Part shown: piece by piece, positions 34,852 through 42,980 of the stretch
Layout of the letters: every line of letters begins with the position of its first letter
How positions within the stretch are numbered: the stretch's first letter is position 1
Assembly: GCA_964475985.1 (NCBI GenBank)
Contig: CAYYYP010000009.1
Coordinates: 20,180 to 84,179, forward strand
Direction: 5' to 3'
From: CAYYYP01 sp964475985
Lineage (GTDB): Bacteria > Bdellovibrionota > UBA1018 > CAYHWW01
DNA: 64,000 nucleotides
Translations under genes and position numbers: made by a program
Notes under the pieces: model-generated
Told to the model about the DNA's origin: nothing
What the model saw: the letters and a program-made list of their open reading frames with translations, nothing else
The model's database searches: none

Positions 34852-37611
34852 ATGCCTCAGGTGAAATCTCTTTCCGCTCGCCCAGAAACTCGCAACCCAA
34901 AAGGTTCTTCTACGCAGGACGTCACCCAAGTCGACCTCGCCCTTCTAAGGCGACTTGCTAAGCGGGCTCATTACTATTCCACGCAAATGATTCATCTCGC
35001 CAATAACCGAGACGACGTACAAAAAGGTGATCCTAAAATTGGAGGTCATCCGGCGGCCTGCGCAAGCCTCACCCACATCATGGGCGCACTTCATCTTTTA
35101 GTTCGTGAACCCCAGGATCACATTGCCGTAAAACCCCACGGTTCTCCCATGGACCACGCTTATCACCATATGCTGGGTCTTTTTTACCACCAAGATGGCA
35201 GCCGCTTTTCCACGGACCAGGCCAAACGCGCGATGCATCATTTGCGTAAATTCGGTGATCCCGATTCTGCAAGCTACGATCCCGTTTTTCAAAGCTATCA
35301 TGCGGCCTGGGATCCGGATGCTTTCAACTATTTTCCCTCGGGCACGGTTGGCATTCCACCGGTAGCTTCCGCCTATATGGCACTAGGTTACCGCTTTGCT
35401 AAGGACCATGGTTTTGAAGTGCCAGAAAACGCACACTTCTGGAGCATCATGGGCGATTCGGAATTCCGAGAAGGTTCCTTACATGAGTGTATTCCGGACT
35501 TAGCCGAGCGACACCTAGGAAATGTGACTTGGATTGTTGATTACAATCGACAGAATCTTGATGGCGCTCGCATCAAGTCCGACGACCTTACGGGCACGGA
35601 CGCTGACCGCATTGAAAAACTCGCCAAAGCCAATGGCTGGGATGTTTTAAATCTTCGACATGGCCATAAACGCACCGAGTTTTTTCAAAAAACCGGTGGT
35701 GAAGCATTACGGAAAGTTTTTGAACTCCACTTATCCGATTACGAATTTCAAAGCCTCTTGCTCGCAAAGGATGGAAAAATTGCGAGAAAACGGTTCATTG
35801 AGCTTGAGCCCATTTTAGAGCGGGCCCTTTCGGCATTAAGTGATCAGGAAGTTAGGGAATTGGTAGAAGACCTCGGTGGTCATGACTTCAAGACCCTGTA
35901 TGACGCCTTTAAAAAATGTCGACTAAGCCAACGTAAACCGACCATGGTTATTGCCCACACCATCAAGGGTTGGAACTTAGATTGTGCTGCGGCTTCTGGA
36001 AATCACAGCGCACTTCCGAGCGATGAAGAAGTTGTGAGAATCAGGGATTCAGAAAAAATTCCTAGCAACGATGTGTTTGCTCTCTTTGGCGCTAACTCTG
36101 AAGAGACAGCTTTCTGCGCAAAACGCGGGGAATATCTGCATAAAGGATTTGAATCCCAGCGTGCATTAAAACAAAGGAATTTAGAACGAGCACTGAAACG
36201 TTTTGATGAAGTTCAAGGACTTCCCGATTCCTTTGGTATTGATCTTAAATTGGTACCTTGGGCGAACACCCAGTGGATGTGGGGGCAGCTTGCGGCCAAG
36301 TTAGTGCGTATTGCTAACACCAAGGAGCCAAAAGGTTCTGATTTACAGTGGAAACCCATTGCCGATGCTCTGGTCACCATGGCGCCGGATGTCGGAACCT
36401 CAACCAATTTAAATCCTAGCATGGATGGTAAAATTTACGGGCCTGACGCACCGAACTTCGAAGACATCTATCATGTGCGGGACTCCAGACGGCCTGACCT
36501 CGTACCTTTAGAACGCCAAACCAATCGACATATTCGGTTTGAAATTGAAGAAGCCAATGCTATGTCCTGCGCCGGCAGTTTTGGAAAGTTAAGGGACGTA
36601 CTGGGAGTACCGGTTCTCCCCATGATGTCGATTTACGACTTCTTCATCAAACGTGCGCTAGATCAACTTTTTTACAATGCCTATTGGCGCTCAAGTTTTA
36701 TTTTAGTGGGAACACCCTCTGGCGTTTCCCTTTCTCCGGAAGGCGCTCAACATTCTTGGAAATCTGATTTACAAATTCCCAATCTCATCACGTGGGAACC
36801 GGCTTATGCGTTGGAACTCGACTGGATTTTTGCCGACGCAGTGAAACGTCATTACCTTGCCAATAATCTGGGTCGCCAGTCCGTACTCATCCGTGCGGTC
36901 ACCATGAGCATTGATCAAAAACCCATGATGGCCTGTTTGAAAAAACAAAACCGTTTTCAAGGCAAAACCGATGCAGAGATCCTAGCCGTCACTCGGGAAG
37001 AGTGTCTGGCCGGCGGTTACTGGCTCATCAATCATGAAGGCGCAAATGGTTATCTGCCGGGCGAGAACGTCGTGCATATCTTTGCCATGGGGACCCTGGT
37101 TCCCCAGGCCATCGAAGCAAGCCAGAATCTTGAGAAAAAGGGCGTGTTTGCGAACGTCATTGTAGTGACCTCACCAGATTTACTCTGCGGAAATCTTGGA
37201 CATGATGATGATTTCCGCCACCTGAAAAAAACTTTGGGCATTAATGGAAATCTTTATTTGACCTCGGGCCAAGTCGCAAAAACAAACGATCAAAATCAGA
37301 GCGGCGCCAAACCCGTGCTCACCCCTTCAAATATATTGGATTTACGATCGATCCGCGGCGCTCGCATCCCCATCGTATCGACTCACGATGGTGAGCCAGG
37401 CCTTTTGGACAATCTAGGTTCTATCATTGGGGTGCCCCACGAGACGCTCGCGGTACGTAAACACAGCAAGTCCGGAAGGCCGGTTGATGTTTTTGCATAC
37501 CAACACATCAATGCCGCTTCGGTGGAAGCTGCCGTAGACCAGGTTTTTGAAACCGCGGCCTCAGAAGAAATCCTAGTAGACCCAAGGTTGCTAGAAAACT
37601 TAAAGTCCTGA
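34852..37611 (+). CDS. AceE-like ThDP-dependent dehydrogenase E1 / transketolase-fold protein
   Basis: The ATG at 34852 (AAGGA about ten bases upstream) gives 919 aa, close to homodimeric pyruvate dehydrogenase E1 (887 aa in E. coli). The ThDP site reads GDSEFREG at 201-208 with IVDYNRQNLDG at 228-238, like AceE GDGEMDEPE...NCNLQRLDG, except that Gly of GDG is Ser. HTIKGW and YDFFIKRALDQLFYNAYW with GVSLSPEGAQHSW also match the AceE pattern. If active it decarboxylates pyruvate onto a lipoyl E2, but no E2 or E3 gene is nearby, so the partner must be elsewhere or the substrate differs. It overlaps the convergent SUMF1-like gene by 12 bp. Confidence 0.8.
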   Translation: MPQVKSLSARPETRNPKGSSTQDVTQVDLALLRRLAKRAHYYSTQMIHLANNRDDVQKGDPKIGGHPAACASLTHIMGALHLLVREPQDHIAVKPHGSPMDHAYHHMLGLFYHQDGSRFSTDQAKRAMHHLRKFGDPDSASYDPVFQSYHAAWDPDAFNYFPSGTVGIPPVASAYMALGYRFAKDHGFEVPENAHFWSIMGDSEFREGSLHECIPDLAERHLGNVTWIVDYNRQNLDGARIKSDDLTGTDADRIEKLAKANGWDVLNLRHGHKRTEFFQKTGGEALRKVFELHLSDYEFQSLLLAKDGKIARKRFIELEPILERALSALSDQEVRELVEDLGGHDFKTLYDAFKKCRLSQRKPTMVIAHTIKGWNLDCAAASGNHSALPSDEEVVRIRDSEKIPSNDVFALFGANSEETAFCAKRGEYLHKGFESQRALKQRNLERALKRFDEVQGLPDSFGIDLKLVPWANTQWMWGQLAAKLVRIANTKEPKGSDLQWKPIADALVTMAPDVGTSTNLNPSMDGKIYGPDAPNFEDIYHVRDSRRPDLVPLERQTNRHIRFEIEEANAMSCAGSFGKLRDVLGVPVLPMMSIYDFFIKRALDQLFYNAYWRSSFILVGTPSGVSLSPEGAQHSWKSDLQIPNLITWEPAYALELDWIFADAVKRHYLANNLGRQSVLIRAVTMSIDQKPMMACLKKQNRFQGKTDAEILAVTREECLAGGYWLINHEGANGYLPGENVVHIFAMGTLVPQAIEASQNLEKKGVFANVIVVTSPDLLCGNLGHDDDFRHLKKTLGINGNLYLTSGQVAKTNDQNQSGAKPVLTPSNILDLRSIRGARIPIVSTHDGEPGLLDNLGSIIGVPHETLAVRKHSKSGRPVDVFAYQHINAASVEAAVDQVFETAASEEILVDPRLLENLKS

Positions 37612-38697
37612 CGCTCCGGCCGGCAATGCATCGGCACAGCATCTGAAACCCGTTGAATAATCGTGATAACTGAAACTGTGGCTAGGCGTTGCATACAAAC
37701 AGCCGACGCCATTGATGCTGGTATCTGCGTAGTAGCCGCCCCTAAAGGCATGGGTACCTGCGTTGCCCGTCCATTCGTGAACGTTTCCCACCAGATCACA
37801 AATTCCTTCTTCCGTGCGGCAATCACAATCGGAGTTTGCCCCAGAACGGTGCCCCGTTAGCCAAACGGTATCGGCCTGCATATTGATGCAATAATCAGCC
37901 GTAATGAGTGATAAATAATTTCGGTTGGAAACCGCACCGGGCCGGGGACTGCTTTGCGAATAAAGATTTTGCAATGATGCTGCCGGATGGCCTGAGTGTC
38001 GCTCATAACTCCGATTACAACGATCGCGTAGATTTTGATTGTAGGCTCGGCAAGGCCTATAATCCCTTGAGCTTGGCAACTGACACGTTTCAATACTGCA
38101 AAAAAACTGGGGGCCAAGGCAGGCCCTTTGCCACTCCCGAGGAGTGCAAAGCCGTTTGCCTCCGGCTTGACAAGCTCGTTCGGCCAAGGAACCAGAGATG
38201 TGGGTTTGTGGAACAACCCCGTCAACCGACACCGCAACTACATTTGATCCAGCTACGCTCCTTGGCTCAACGTACGGTGATAGGGCCGCCGTTAATCCTA
38301 CCGATGGAGTTGCCCCGGCGGCGGCAGGAACGGACTCTCTCACTAAGCTTGCTTCAAACCGATCTATACAAAAGCCCTGAGCAACGCTCCTCGAAGAATT
38401 AATGTCTTCGCAATTTTTTCCAGGTAAAAAGGACATTCCATGGGGGCAGCGAGGGTGGAATAAAACCTGTCTTTGCCTCGTTAAATTTTGATTTACCTCC
38501 GGAACAACTGCCGCCATAGATTCCCAACTTCGGCACTGCGTTTGGGTGATTCGTGACAGGGGTCGCACCGTTCTCGGCGGCATGGAAGTAGCGGCGGAGT
38601 TCTCCGGGCACTCGGGCGCGGGCAACGAAGGCATCGGTTGTGCTAGTGCCTGTGTGCTGAACCAAACTAAAAAAAATAACTCGAAAAAAGAAATCAC
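37600..38697 (-). CDS. Exported SUMF1/FGE-sulfatase-domain protein
   Basis: This 365-aa protein has a signal peptide (FFELFFLVWFSTQALA) and a C-type-lectin-like FGE domain: FCIDRFEASL, GKRLCTPREWQRAC, CDLVGNVHEWTGN, RGGYYAD and a final STGFRCCAD. True formylglycine generators use a Cys pair; many bacterial members are only ligand-binding, and the number of cysteines here (at least ten in the domain) suggests disulfides in the periplasm. The start is GTG 38697, preceded by AGGTAGGTG. It follows the Hpt-like gene by 12 bp, at the end of the CheX-CheY unit, though its link to signalling is unknown. Confidence 0.85.
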   Translation of the reverse strand: MISFFELFFLVWFSTQALAQPMPSLPAPECPENSAATSMPPRTVRPLSRITQTQCRSWESMAAVVPEVNQNLTRQRQVLFHPRCPHGMSFLPGKNCEDINSSRSVAQGFCIDRFEASLVRESVPAAAGATPSVGLTAALSPYVEPRSVAGSNVVAVSVDGVVPQTHISGSLAERACQAGGKRLCTPREWQRACLGPQFFCSIETCQLPSSRDYRPCRAYNQNLRDRCNRSYERHSGHPAASLQNLYSQSSPRPGAVSNRNYLSLITADYCINMQADTVWLTGHRSGANSDCDCRTEEGICDLVGNVHEWTGNAGTHAFRGGYYADTSINGVGCLYATPSHSFSYHDYSTGFRCCADALPAGASGL

Positions 38698-38709
38698 GTC
38701 ACCTACCTA

Positions 38710-39162
38710 TCAAGCGAGCGCCGCGAGGCTTGGATCCACGTTCTTGGCAAGAACCTTCAAACGGTCTTGCAAAACGTGGGACTCAGCTACTGCTTCGGCC
38801 GTGCGGGTTTTATCATCTAAACAATCCACTAGTTCCTGCACCGTATTTAATACATCTGCCCAAAAACCGGCAAAGAAAGGCAGAAGCGCCCACTTTTTAG
38901 TTTCAGCCGCTCGGTAACCCATATGCTTGCAAATCTCTGCGATTTTTCCGATCCGACTCAGGCCCTCATGTTCGGGGTCCAACGTCGCGATGGTTTTTGC
39001 GGCACCCATAATACGATCGATCTTTTGCGCAAATTCAGAAAGCAGTTCCGGTGCATCTGACCCATCAGAGTCTTCGATTTTTTCTACTATGACGCTCAGC
39101 TCCGTAATCAAGCCCTTCGTCTCCACTAAAAAAGATTCTATGATTTCCTGGTCGATGGCCAT
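38710..39162 (-). CDS. Hpt-like helical protein lacking the phospho-accepting His
   Basis: This 150-aa, all-helical protein resembles the CheA P1/Hpt fold (ESFLVETKGLITELSVIVEKI, then FAQKIDRIMGAAKTIATL). Where Hpt domains have the xHxxKG motif this one reads MGAAKTIA, so there is no phosphorylatable His. The second half (ICKHMGYRAAETKKWALLPF, VQELVDCLDD) completes a four-helix pattern. It sits five bp after the CheY gene and is probably made with CheY and CheX. A role as a CheY-binding or docking protein is inference. Confidence 0.75.
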   Translation of the reverse strand: MAIDQEIIESFLVETKGLITELSVIVEKIEDSDGSDAPELLSEFAQKIDRIMGAAKTIATLDPEHEGLSRIGKIAEICKHMGYRAAETKKWALLPFFAGFWADVLNTVQELVDCLDDKTRTAEAVAESHVLQDRLKVLAKNVDPSLAALA

Positions 39163-39167
39163 CCGAT

Positions 39168-39587
39168 TTAACCCACTGCCTTCTTTTTCTGAATCATATC
39201 GTAAACCGCTTTTAACTTTTCCCTTAAAGTGTCGGGAGTGAATGGTTTTGTGACGTAATTGCTGACGCCTGCCTTGATTGCCTCAACAACTTGGGATTTT
39301 TCTGACTCGGCCGTCAACAAAAGAAAAGGTGTAGTTTTTACCGCTTCTAAAGCTCTAACTTTTCTGAGCAGGTCAATACCTTTTAATTTTGGCATATTCC
39401 AATCTGAGAGAATTAACTGGAAAGCCTCACCGGTGGCCGCCGCTGCTTCGATCAAAGGCCAAGCTGTTTCGCCGTCGTCAGCTTCCGTAAGATTTTTATA
39501 TCCCATTTCCATGAGAGTCTTTTTAACGATTTTCCTCATGGTCATCATATCGTCCACAACTAAGATTTTCGTGTCGGCAGCAAACAT
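39168..39587 (-). CDS. cheY: CheY-like single-domain response regulator
   Basis: This 139-aa stand-alone receiver has all the key residues: Asp12-Asp13 (VVDDMMTMRK), phospho-acceptor Asp62 (SDWNMPKLKG), Thr92 (LLTAES) and Lys114 (VTKPFTP). The length matches CheY, which carries signals from a kinase to the flagellar motor or another target. Neighbours are a CheX-type phosphatase 32 bp upstream and an Hpt-like protein 5 bp downstream. No CheA, CheW or MCP is in the window, so the kinase is elsewhere. Confidence 0.9.
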   Translation of the reverse strand: MFAADTKILVVDDMMTMRKIVKKTLMEMGYKNLTEADDGETAWPLIEAAAATGEAFQLILSDWNMPKLKGIDLLRKVRALEAVKTTPFLLLTAESEKSQVVEAIKAGVSNYVTKPFTPDTLREKLKAVYDMIQKKKAVG

Positions 39588-39619
39588 TATTTAATTCCCT
39601 TCCCAAATGCATTTTTCCG

Positions 39620-40120
39620 CTACTTGATTAATGTTCCTTCCACCGTAACTTCCATAGTGAAAGGCCCCACATCGGTATCAAATGGCAGCACCACCGTCGG
39701 AGCTTTAGACAAGTGCTTCATGGATAAAATTTTACCACGCACAACGGTAGGGATAGCTTTTTCGATTTTATAATTTTTTTCATTTAAGGCAGTTTTTGCG
39801 TAGCCAAAAATTATATTTAGTAGCTCGCCAGCACCATCCTCTAATTCTTTGGAAAGGCATGCATGCTTCTCTCCAATCATTTTTTCCATAAGGTTTAGAA
39901 AGGTCGCTTCATTAAAGACTAACGCGATGGATCCGCTGAAAACTTTGCTAGTGAGGCCAATTACGGCAGCGATATCGCCGCCTAGTTCCTTAGATGGGTC
40001 TTTAAAGTAGGGCTTGCCTGGTTTAACCTCCAATTGACACTGAACTTTTAACGTATTCAGAGTTCCATCTACAAACGGCCTAATAAATTCAACATCTATC
40101 TTCGGCGTATCCATGGTCAC
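39620..40120 (-). CDS. cheX: CheX-like chemotaxis phosphatase
   Basis: This 166-aa protein fits the CheC/CheX/FliY phosphatase family, which dephosphorylates CheY-P. The active-site helix reads ELEDGAGELLNIIFGYAK, giving the ExxN pair Glu99 and Asn102. The start is GTG 40120 or ATG 40114; neither is favoured clearly. It is the first gene of a unit running CheX, CheY, Hpt-like, SUMF1-like, so it likely resets the adjacent CheY. Confidence 0.87.
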   Translation of the reverse strand: MTMDTPKIDVEFIRPFVDGTLNTLKVQCQLEVKPGKPYFKDPSKELGGDIAAVIGLTSKVFSGSIALVFNEATFLNLMEKMIGEKHACLSKELEDGAGELLNIIFGYAKTALNEKNYKIEKAIPTVVRGKILSMKHLSKAPTVVLPFDTDVGPFTMEVTVEGTLIK

Positions 40121-40213
40121 CTGCCCTTGCTAATACATTTAGGATGATTGAAATTTTAGGATCTCGCATTAAAAAATGGCAGTTGCCCCAAATAAATCGT
40201 GAATCGGAATTTA

Positions 40214-40852
40214 TTAGAGTGCCGAGCGGCAAGGATCTCCATTCGATTTACCCAAAATTGATCGAAATCCGCGATTTTGCAGTTCTTCATAAATCATATC
40301 TGGCGAAACACCTGGCTGCCCTCGAGGTGGAGATTTCTCCATTTGCTTAAAAAATTTTTTCCAGTATTCGCCACCGAACTGCATGGGCTCAGGCTGAATA
40401 TGAAAGGCCACGGCCGCAAGTTCGCTACAATAGTATGCATCATTCCCCCAGGTAAACTCTAGATCATAGAGCTTACCTAATTGCCGACGTAGAAGGGCCT
40501 CCGAAAATTCGTGCTCTTCCTGAATGTCCTTCTGTAAAATATGGGGCTCTGTCCCAAACTGAAGGAGTCGATCCCAGGATATTAACTCAACGCCTCGGCC
40601 AGGATAGCTATGGAGCCAACCTTCATCTAAACGGATTGCAAGATGAGAAAAACCTAAACGCCTTTGCCCGTCCAAAAGGATGAGCTCTTGAGTCACAGGA
40701 TGCCGCCAGCGCAGAAAAACCACCTCAACCAGGCGGGCATCGCACCCAAAACTAAAAAAAACTCCAAAAATGAACGAGAAGGAAATGAAATGGCGGGTCG
40801 AATAAAAACTCGCAAAGGGACGGCTTAAAAACGCTCTTCCCGCCAGCTTCAT
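40214..40852 (-). CDS. YiiX-like permuted papain-fold cysteine hydrolase, exported
   Basis: This 212-aa protein has a hydrophobic N-terminal signal (FISFSFIFGVFFSFG) with Cys directly after, perhaps a lipidation site though the lipobox is atypical. The catalytic pattern of permuted NlpC/P60 (YiiX/YebB) enzymes is visible: His70 in LGFSHLAIRL and Cys142 with Glu144 in YYCSELAAVAF. Such enzymes cleave amide or ester bonds in cell-envelope or lipid substrates. The ATG at 40852 shares one base with the stop of the PuuD-like gene (TAATG), so they are coupled. Confidence 0.85.
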   Translation of the reverse strand: MKLAGRAFLSRPFASFYSTRHFISFSFIFGVFFSFGCDARLVEVVFLRWRHPVTQELILLDGQRRLGFSHLAIRLDEGWLHSYPGRGVELISWDRLLQFGTEPHILQKDIQEEHEFSEALLRRQLGKLYDLEFTWGNDAYYCSELAAVAFHIQPEPMQFGGEYWKKFFKQMEKSPPRGQPGVSPDMIYEELQNRGFRSILGKSNGDPCRSAL

Positions 40853-41553
40853 TAAAGCAGAATTTCCATCAATGCATAAACTACGATGGCCAAAGCAAAA
40901 CCGCAGTGAATGACACCCTTAACGGTGGTCATGGGGCCAGTTTTTCCTTTAAGCGCATTAGCCTCAAGCAATCCAACGATGATCAAAAGCAAAAGCGAAT
41001 AAAGACCAAGATGGGATTCCATATTGAAAGTTACGGGCAAATGACTTGCAGCGCCCATGTAAAACAATAGTGGAATGGAGAAAACAACGTTTGTACGGGA
41101 GGCCACTAGTCCACGCGCGGCTGCGGCTGCGGCGTCGGGTAAAGCCTGCCCGCCCTGAGCAACCCTGGTGGCGGATTCAATCACGATTTTCTGTTGTGGC
41201 CAAATGACAAACCAAACGTTGGCCCACATGAATAAACCAAAAAGGGTGCCCGTAAGAATAGAAACTCCCCAGGAACTTACGTAAATATCGGCTCCAGCTT
41301 CGTGGCCACGCATCATAAGAATCAAAATGCCGGTGATCAGAGTGAACATTGCGCCCCATCTGAACCACCAAAGCGCATTCGGAAGCATTTTTTGAATCAT
41401 ATTGGACTTCGTTGTTCCATCGGTTTGGCTGAAAAACGGACCTTGCACAAAGTTAAAGTAATAAAGCAGACCAATCCAAATGATCCCAAAGAAAAAATGA
41501 AACCATCGTAAAATGAATTGTAAACCAGTCGAACTAAACAGCGCGATTTCCAT
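40852..41553 (-). CDS. PuuD-like (Urate_ox_N) membrane protein
   Basis: This 233-aa protein matches the N-terminal membrane domain of urate hydroxylase PuuD: LQFILRWFHFFFGIIWIGLLYYFNFVQGPF contains the expected RW-H...W-G-YxxNFV pattern. Six or so hydrophobic segments follow (including ALWWFRWGAMFTLITGILIL and GLYSLLLLIIVGLLEA), with conserved His and Trp. It lacks the C-terminal cytochrome c domain of full PuuD, so urate oxidation is not assured. Start ATG 41553 has GGGGAG upstream. It is coupled to the YiiX-like gene. Confidence 0.82.
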   Translation of the reverse strand: MEIALFSSTGLQFILRWFHFFFGIIWIGLLYYFNFVQGPFFSQTDGTTKSNMIQKMLPNALWWFRWGAMFTLITGILILMMRGHEAGADIYVSSWGVSILTGTLFGLFMWANVWFVIWPQQKIVIESATRVAQGGQALPDAAAAAARGLVASRTNVVFSIPLLFYMGAASHLPVTFNMESHLGLYSLLLLIIVGLLEANALKGKTGPMTTVKGVIHCGFALAIVVYALMEILL

Positions 41554-41648
41554 GAAAATAATCTCCCCATTGTAAGTGATTTGCGTATGATTGCGGTGGC
41601 TTTACGCTAGGTCTAGGCACTTTAACCGTCAAGAAATCTCTTGGGGCG

Positions 41649-41897
41649 CTAACGGCAGTTGGCCAGATACTCTTGTTTGAATCTTTCACAGATTTCATGG
41701 AAATTTTGGACAGACCAAGCCTCGCGCGAAAAACTTTCCGCCAAGCAGTGCCGGTAGGCCTGCTCGCTTTGAATTTCACAATCCTGCGCTTCCGTAGCTG
41801 GGGCATGCAGCCGGACCGCTCCAACCGAATAGGCTACGGATGAAAAGCTAAGGAGCAATAACCACCCAAGACCCGTGAATTTTCTAAACGAGCACAT
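41649..41897 (-). CDS. Small exported protein, unknown
   Basis: This 82-aa protein has a signal peptide (LGWLLLLSFSSVAYSVGA) and a short mature part with four cysteines (DCEI, HCLA, ICER, NCR) that could form two disulfides. GGGAGG lies 12 bases before the ATG. It is 95 bp upstream of the PuuD-like gene on the same strand. No family is recognised. Confidence 0.65.
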   Translation of the reverse strand: MCSFRKFTGLGWLLLLSFSSVAYSVGAVRLHAPATEAQDCEIQSEQAYRHCLAESFSREAWSVQNFHEICERFKQEYLANCR

Positions 41898-41984
41898 TGC
41901 TTATGTGTGCCTCCCAGTGGGCAGGGCTAACTCAACTTTTCTGGCTAGAAAAGCCCCTAGGTTTTTATTCGCAGGAATTTAAGA

Positions 41985-42980
41985 TCATTCGTCCTGAATA
42001 AAACCTAACTTTTTCACCAATGCAGAGTACGTTTTAATTTCCTGCACTCGCTCTTTACCGTAGAACGTCGCATCCAAGCTGATATGCTCTAGAGCTTTTT
42101 TGAGATGGTTCAATGCCCCTACGTAATCGTGTCGTGCAGCTAAAGTTTTCGCGAGTTCAAGTCTTACCAGCGGATTCGTTTCGTCAAACTCAAGTACACG
42201 AAACAACGTTTTTAGAATTTTGGAATGCAAAAGTTTTAAACTCAAATCAATGCGTTTTGAACTTAATGGTGAAAGCGCGTCCGCCTGAGACAGAAACTCT
42301 TCGGCCCGGTCCAAATCACCGGCATCTAAAAATGCGCGCCCTAAACCCGTGAGCGCTGGCACATACTTAGGCTGAAGGTCCAAAGCATGGGAAAAACAGC
42401 GCTTAGCTAAGGTTACATCTGGCTTGTTCAGAAAAAAATTTCCGGCGTGGGTTAAATATTGAGGTGTGACGCCAGCGGGACTGACTTCATATCCGCTAAC
42501 GACTTTTCTAAAAATACGATCGGCTTCTAGGGGATTACGTTCCATGAAGTGCCGATAAGCCTCGCGCACCAGAGTTAACGGGTCATCGGGCAAAAGCTTT
42601 TTGCGGGCATTCTTAGTTTTTAAATATTCATCTACTTGGGCCTTAAGGTCTACCCCGGCAAAGGGCTTAGTAAGCAGGGCGTTGACTTCAAGCTCCATGG
42701 CAAGATGAAGAAGATCATCCCGCTTTTCCTCAAGGGCTAAGATGACATAAAGGTCATCTACAAAAGGTCGCCACTGAAGCTTTTCTAAAAGGCGCTCAGA
42801 ACTTCCGTCTTCTAAACTGACCTCGACGATCATGACGTGAACCACATTTTCCGTCAAAAACCGAATGGCCGACTTCATGTTAGAGGCATAGAAAGTGCGC
42901 ACGTCCGTAGTGGACTGACGCAGGAACTGATCCATGATGTCCCGCAAAAGGATCTGGGTACCGACGTTTAAGATATTCAC
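41985..42980 (-). CDS. Degenerate receiver domain with TPR repeats
   Basis: This 331-aa protein has an N-terminal receiver-like domain (~1-120) whose acidic pocket is missing (MNILNVGTQ) and whose acceptor position is Glu53 (MIVEVSLEDG), a possible phosphomimic; Lys105 is kept (LLTKPFAG). From about 160 on there are at least three tetratricopeptide repeats (AGNFFLNKPDVTLAKRCFSH, GLGRAFLDAGDLDRAEEFLS). It should bind partners constitutively. It starts at GTG 42980, immediately after the stop of the RlmL-like gene, so the two genes are coupled. Confidence 0.82.
   Translation of the reverse strand: MNILNVGTQILLRDIMDQFLRQSTTDVRTFYASNMKSAIRFLTENVVHVMIVEVSLEDGSSERLLEKLQWRPFVDDLYVILALEEKRDDLLHLAMELEVNALLTKPFAGVDLKAQVDEYLKTKNARKKLLPDDPLTLVREAYRHFMERNPLEADRIFRKVVSGYEVSPAGVTPQYLTHAGNFFLNKPDVTLAKRCFSHALDLQPKYVPALTGLGRAFLDAGDLDRAEEFLSQADALSPLSSKRIDLSLKLLHSKILKTLFRVLEFDETNPLVRLELAKTLAARHDYVGALNHLKKALEHISLDATFYGKERVQEIKTYSALVKKLGFIQDE

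Noticed and set aside
40144..40350. 68-aa plus-strand frame at the end of the YiiX-like gene
   Set aside because: It runs opposite a conserved catalytic protein and has no support of its own.
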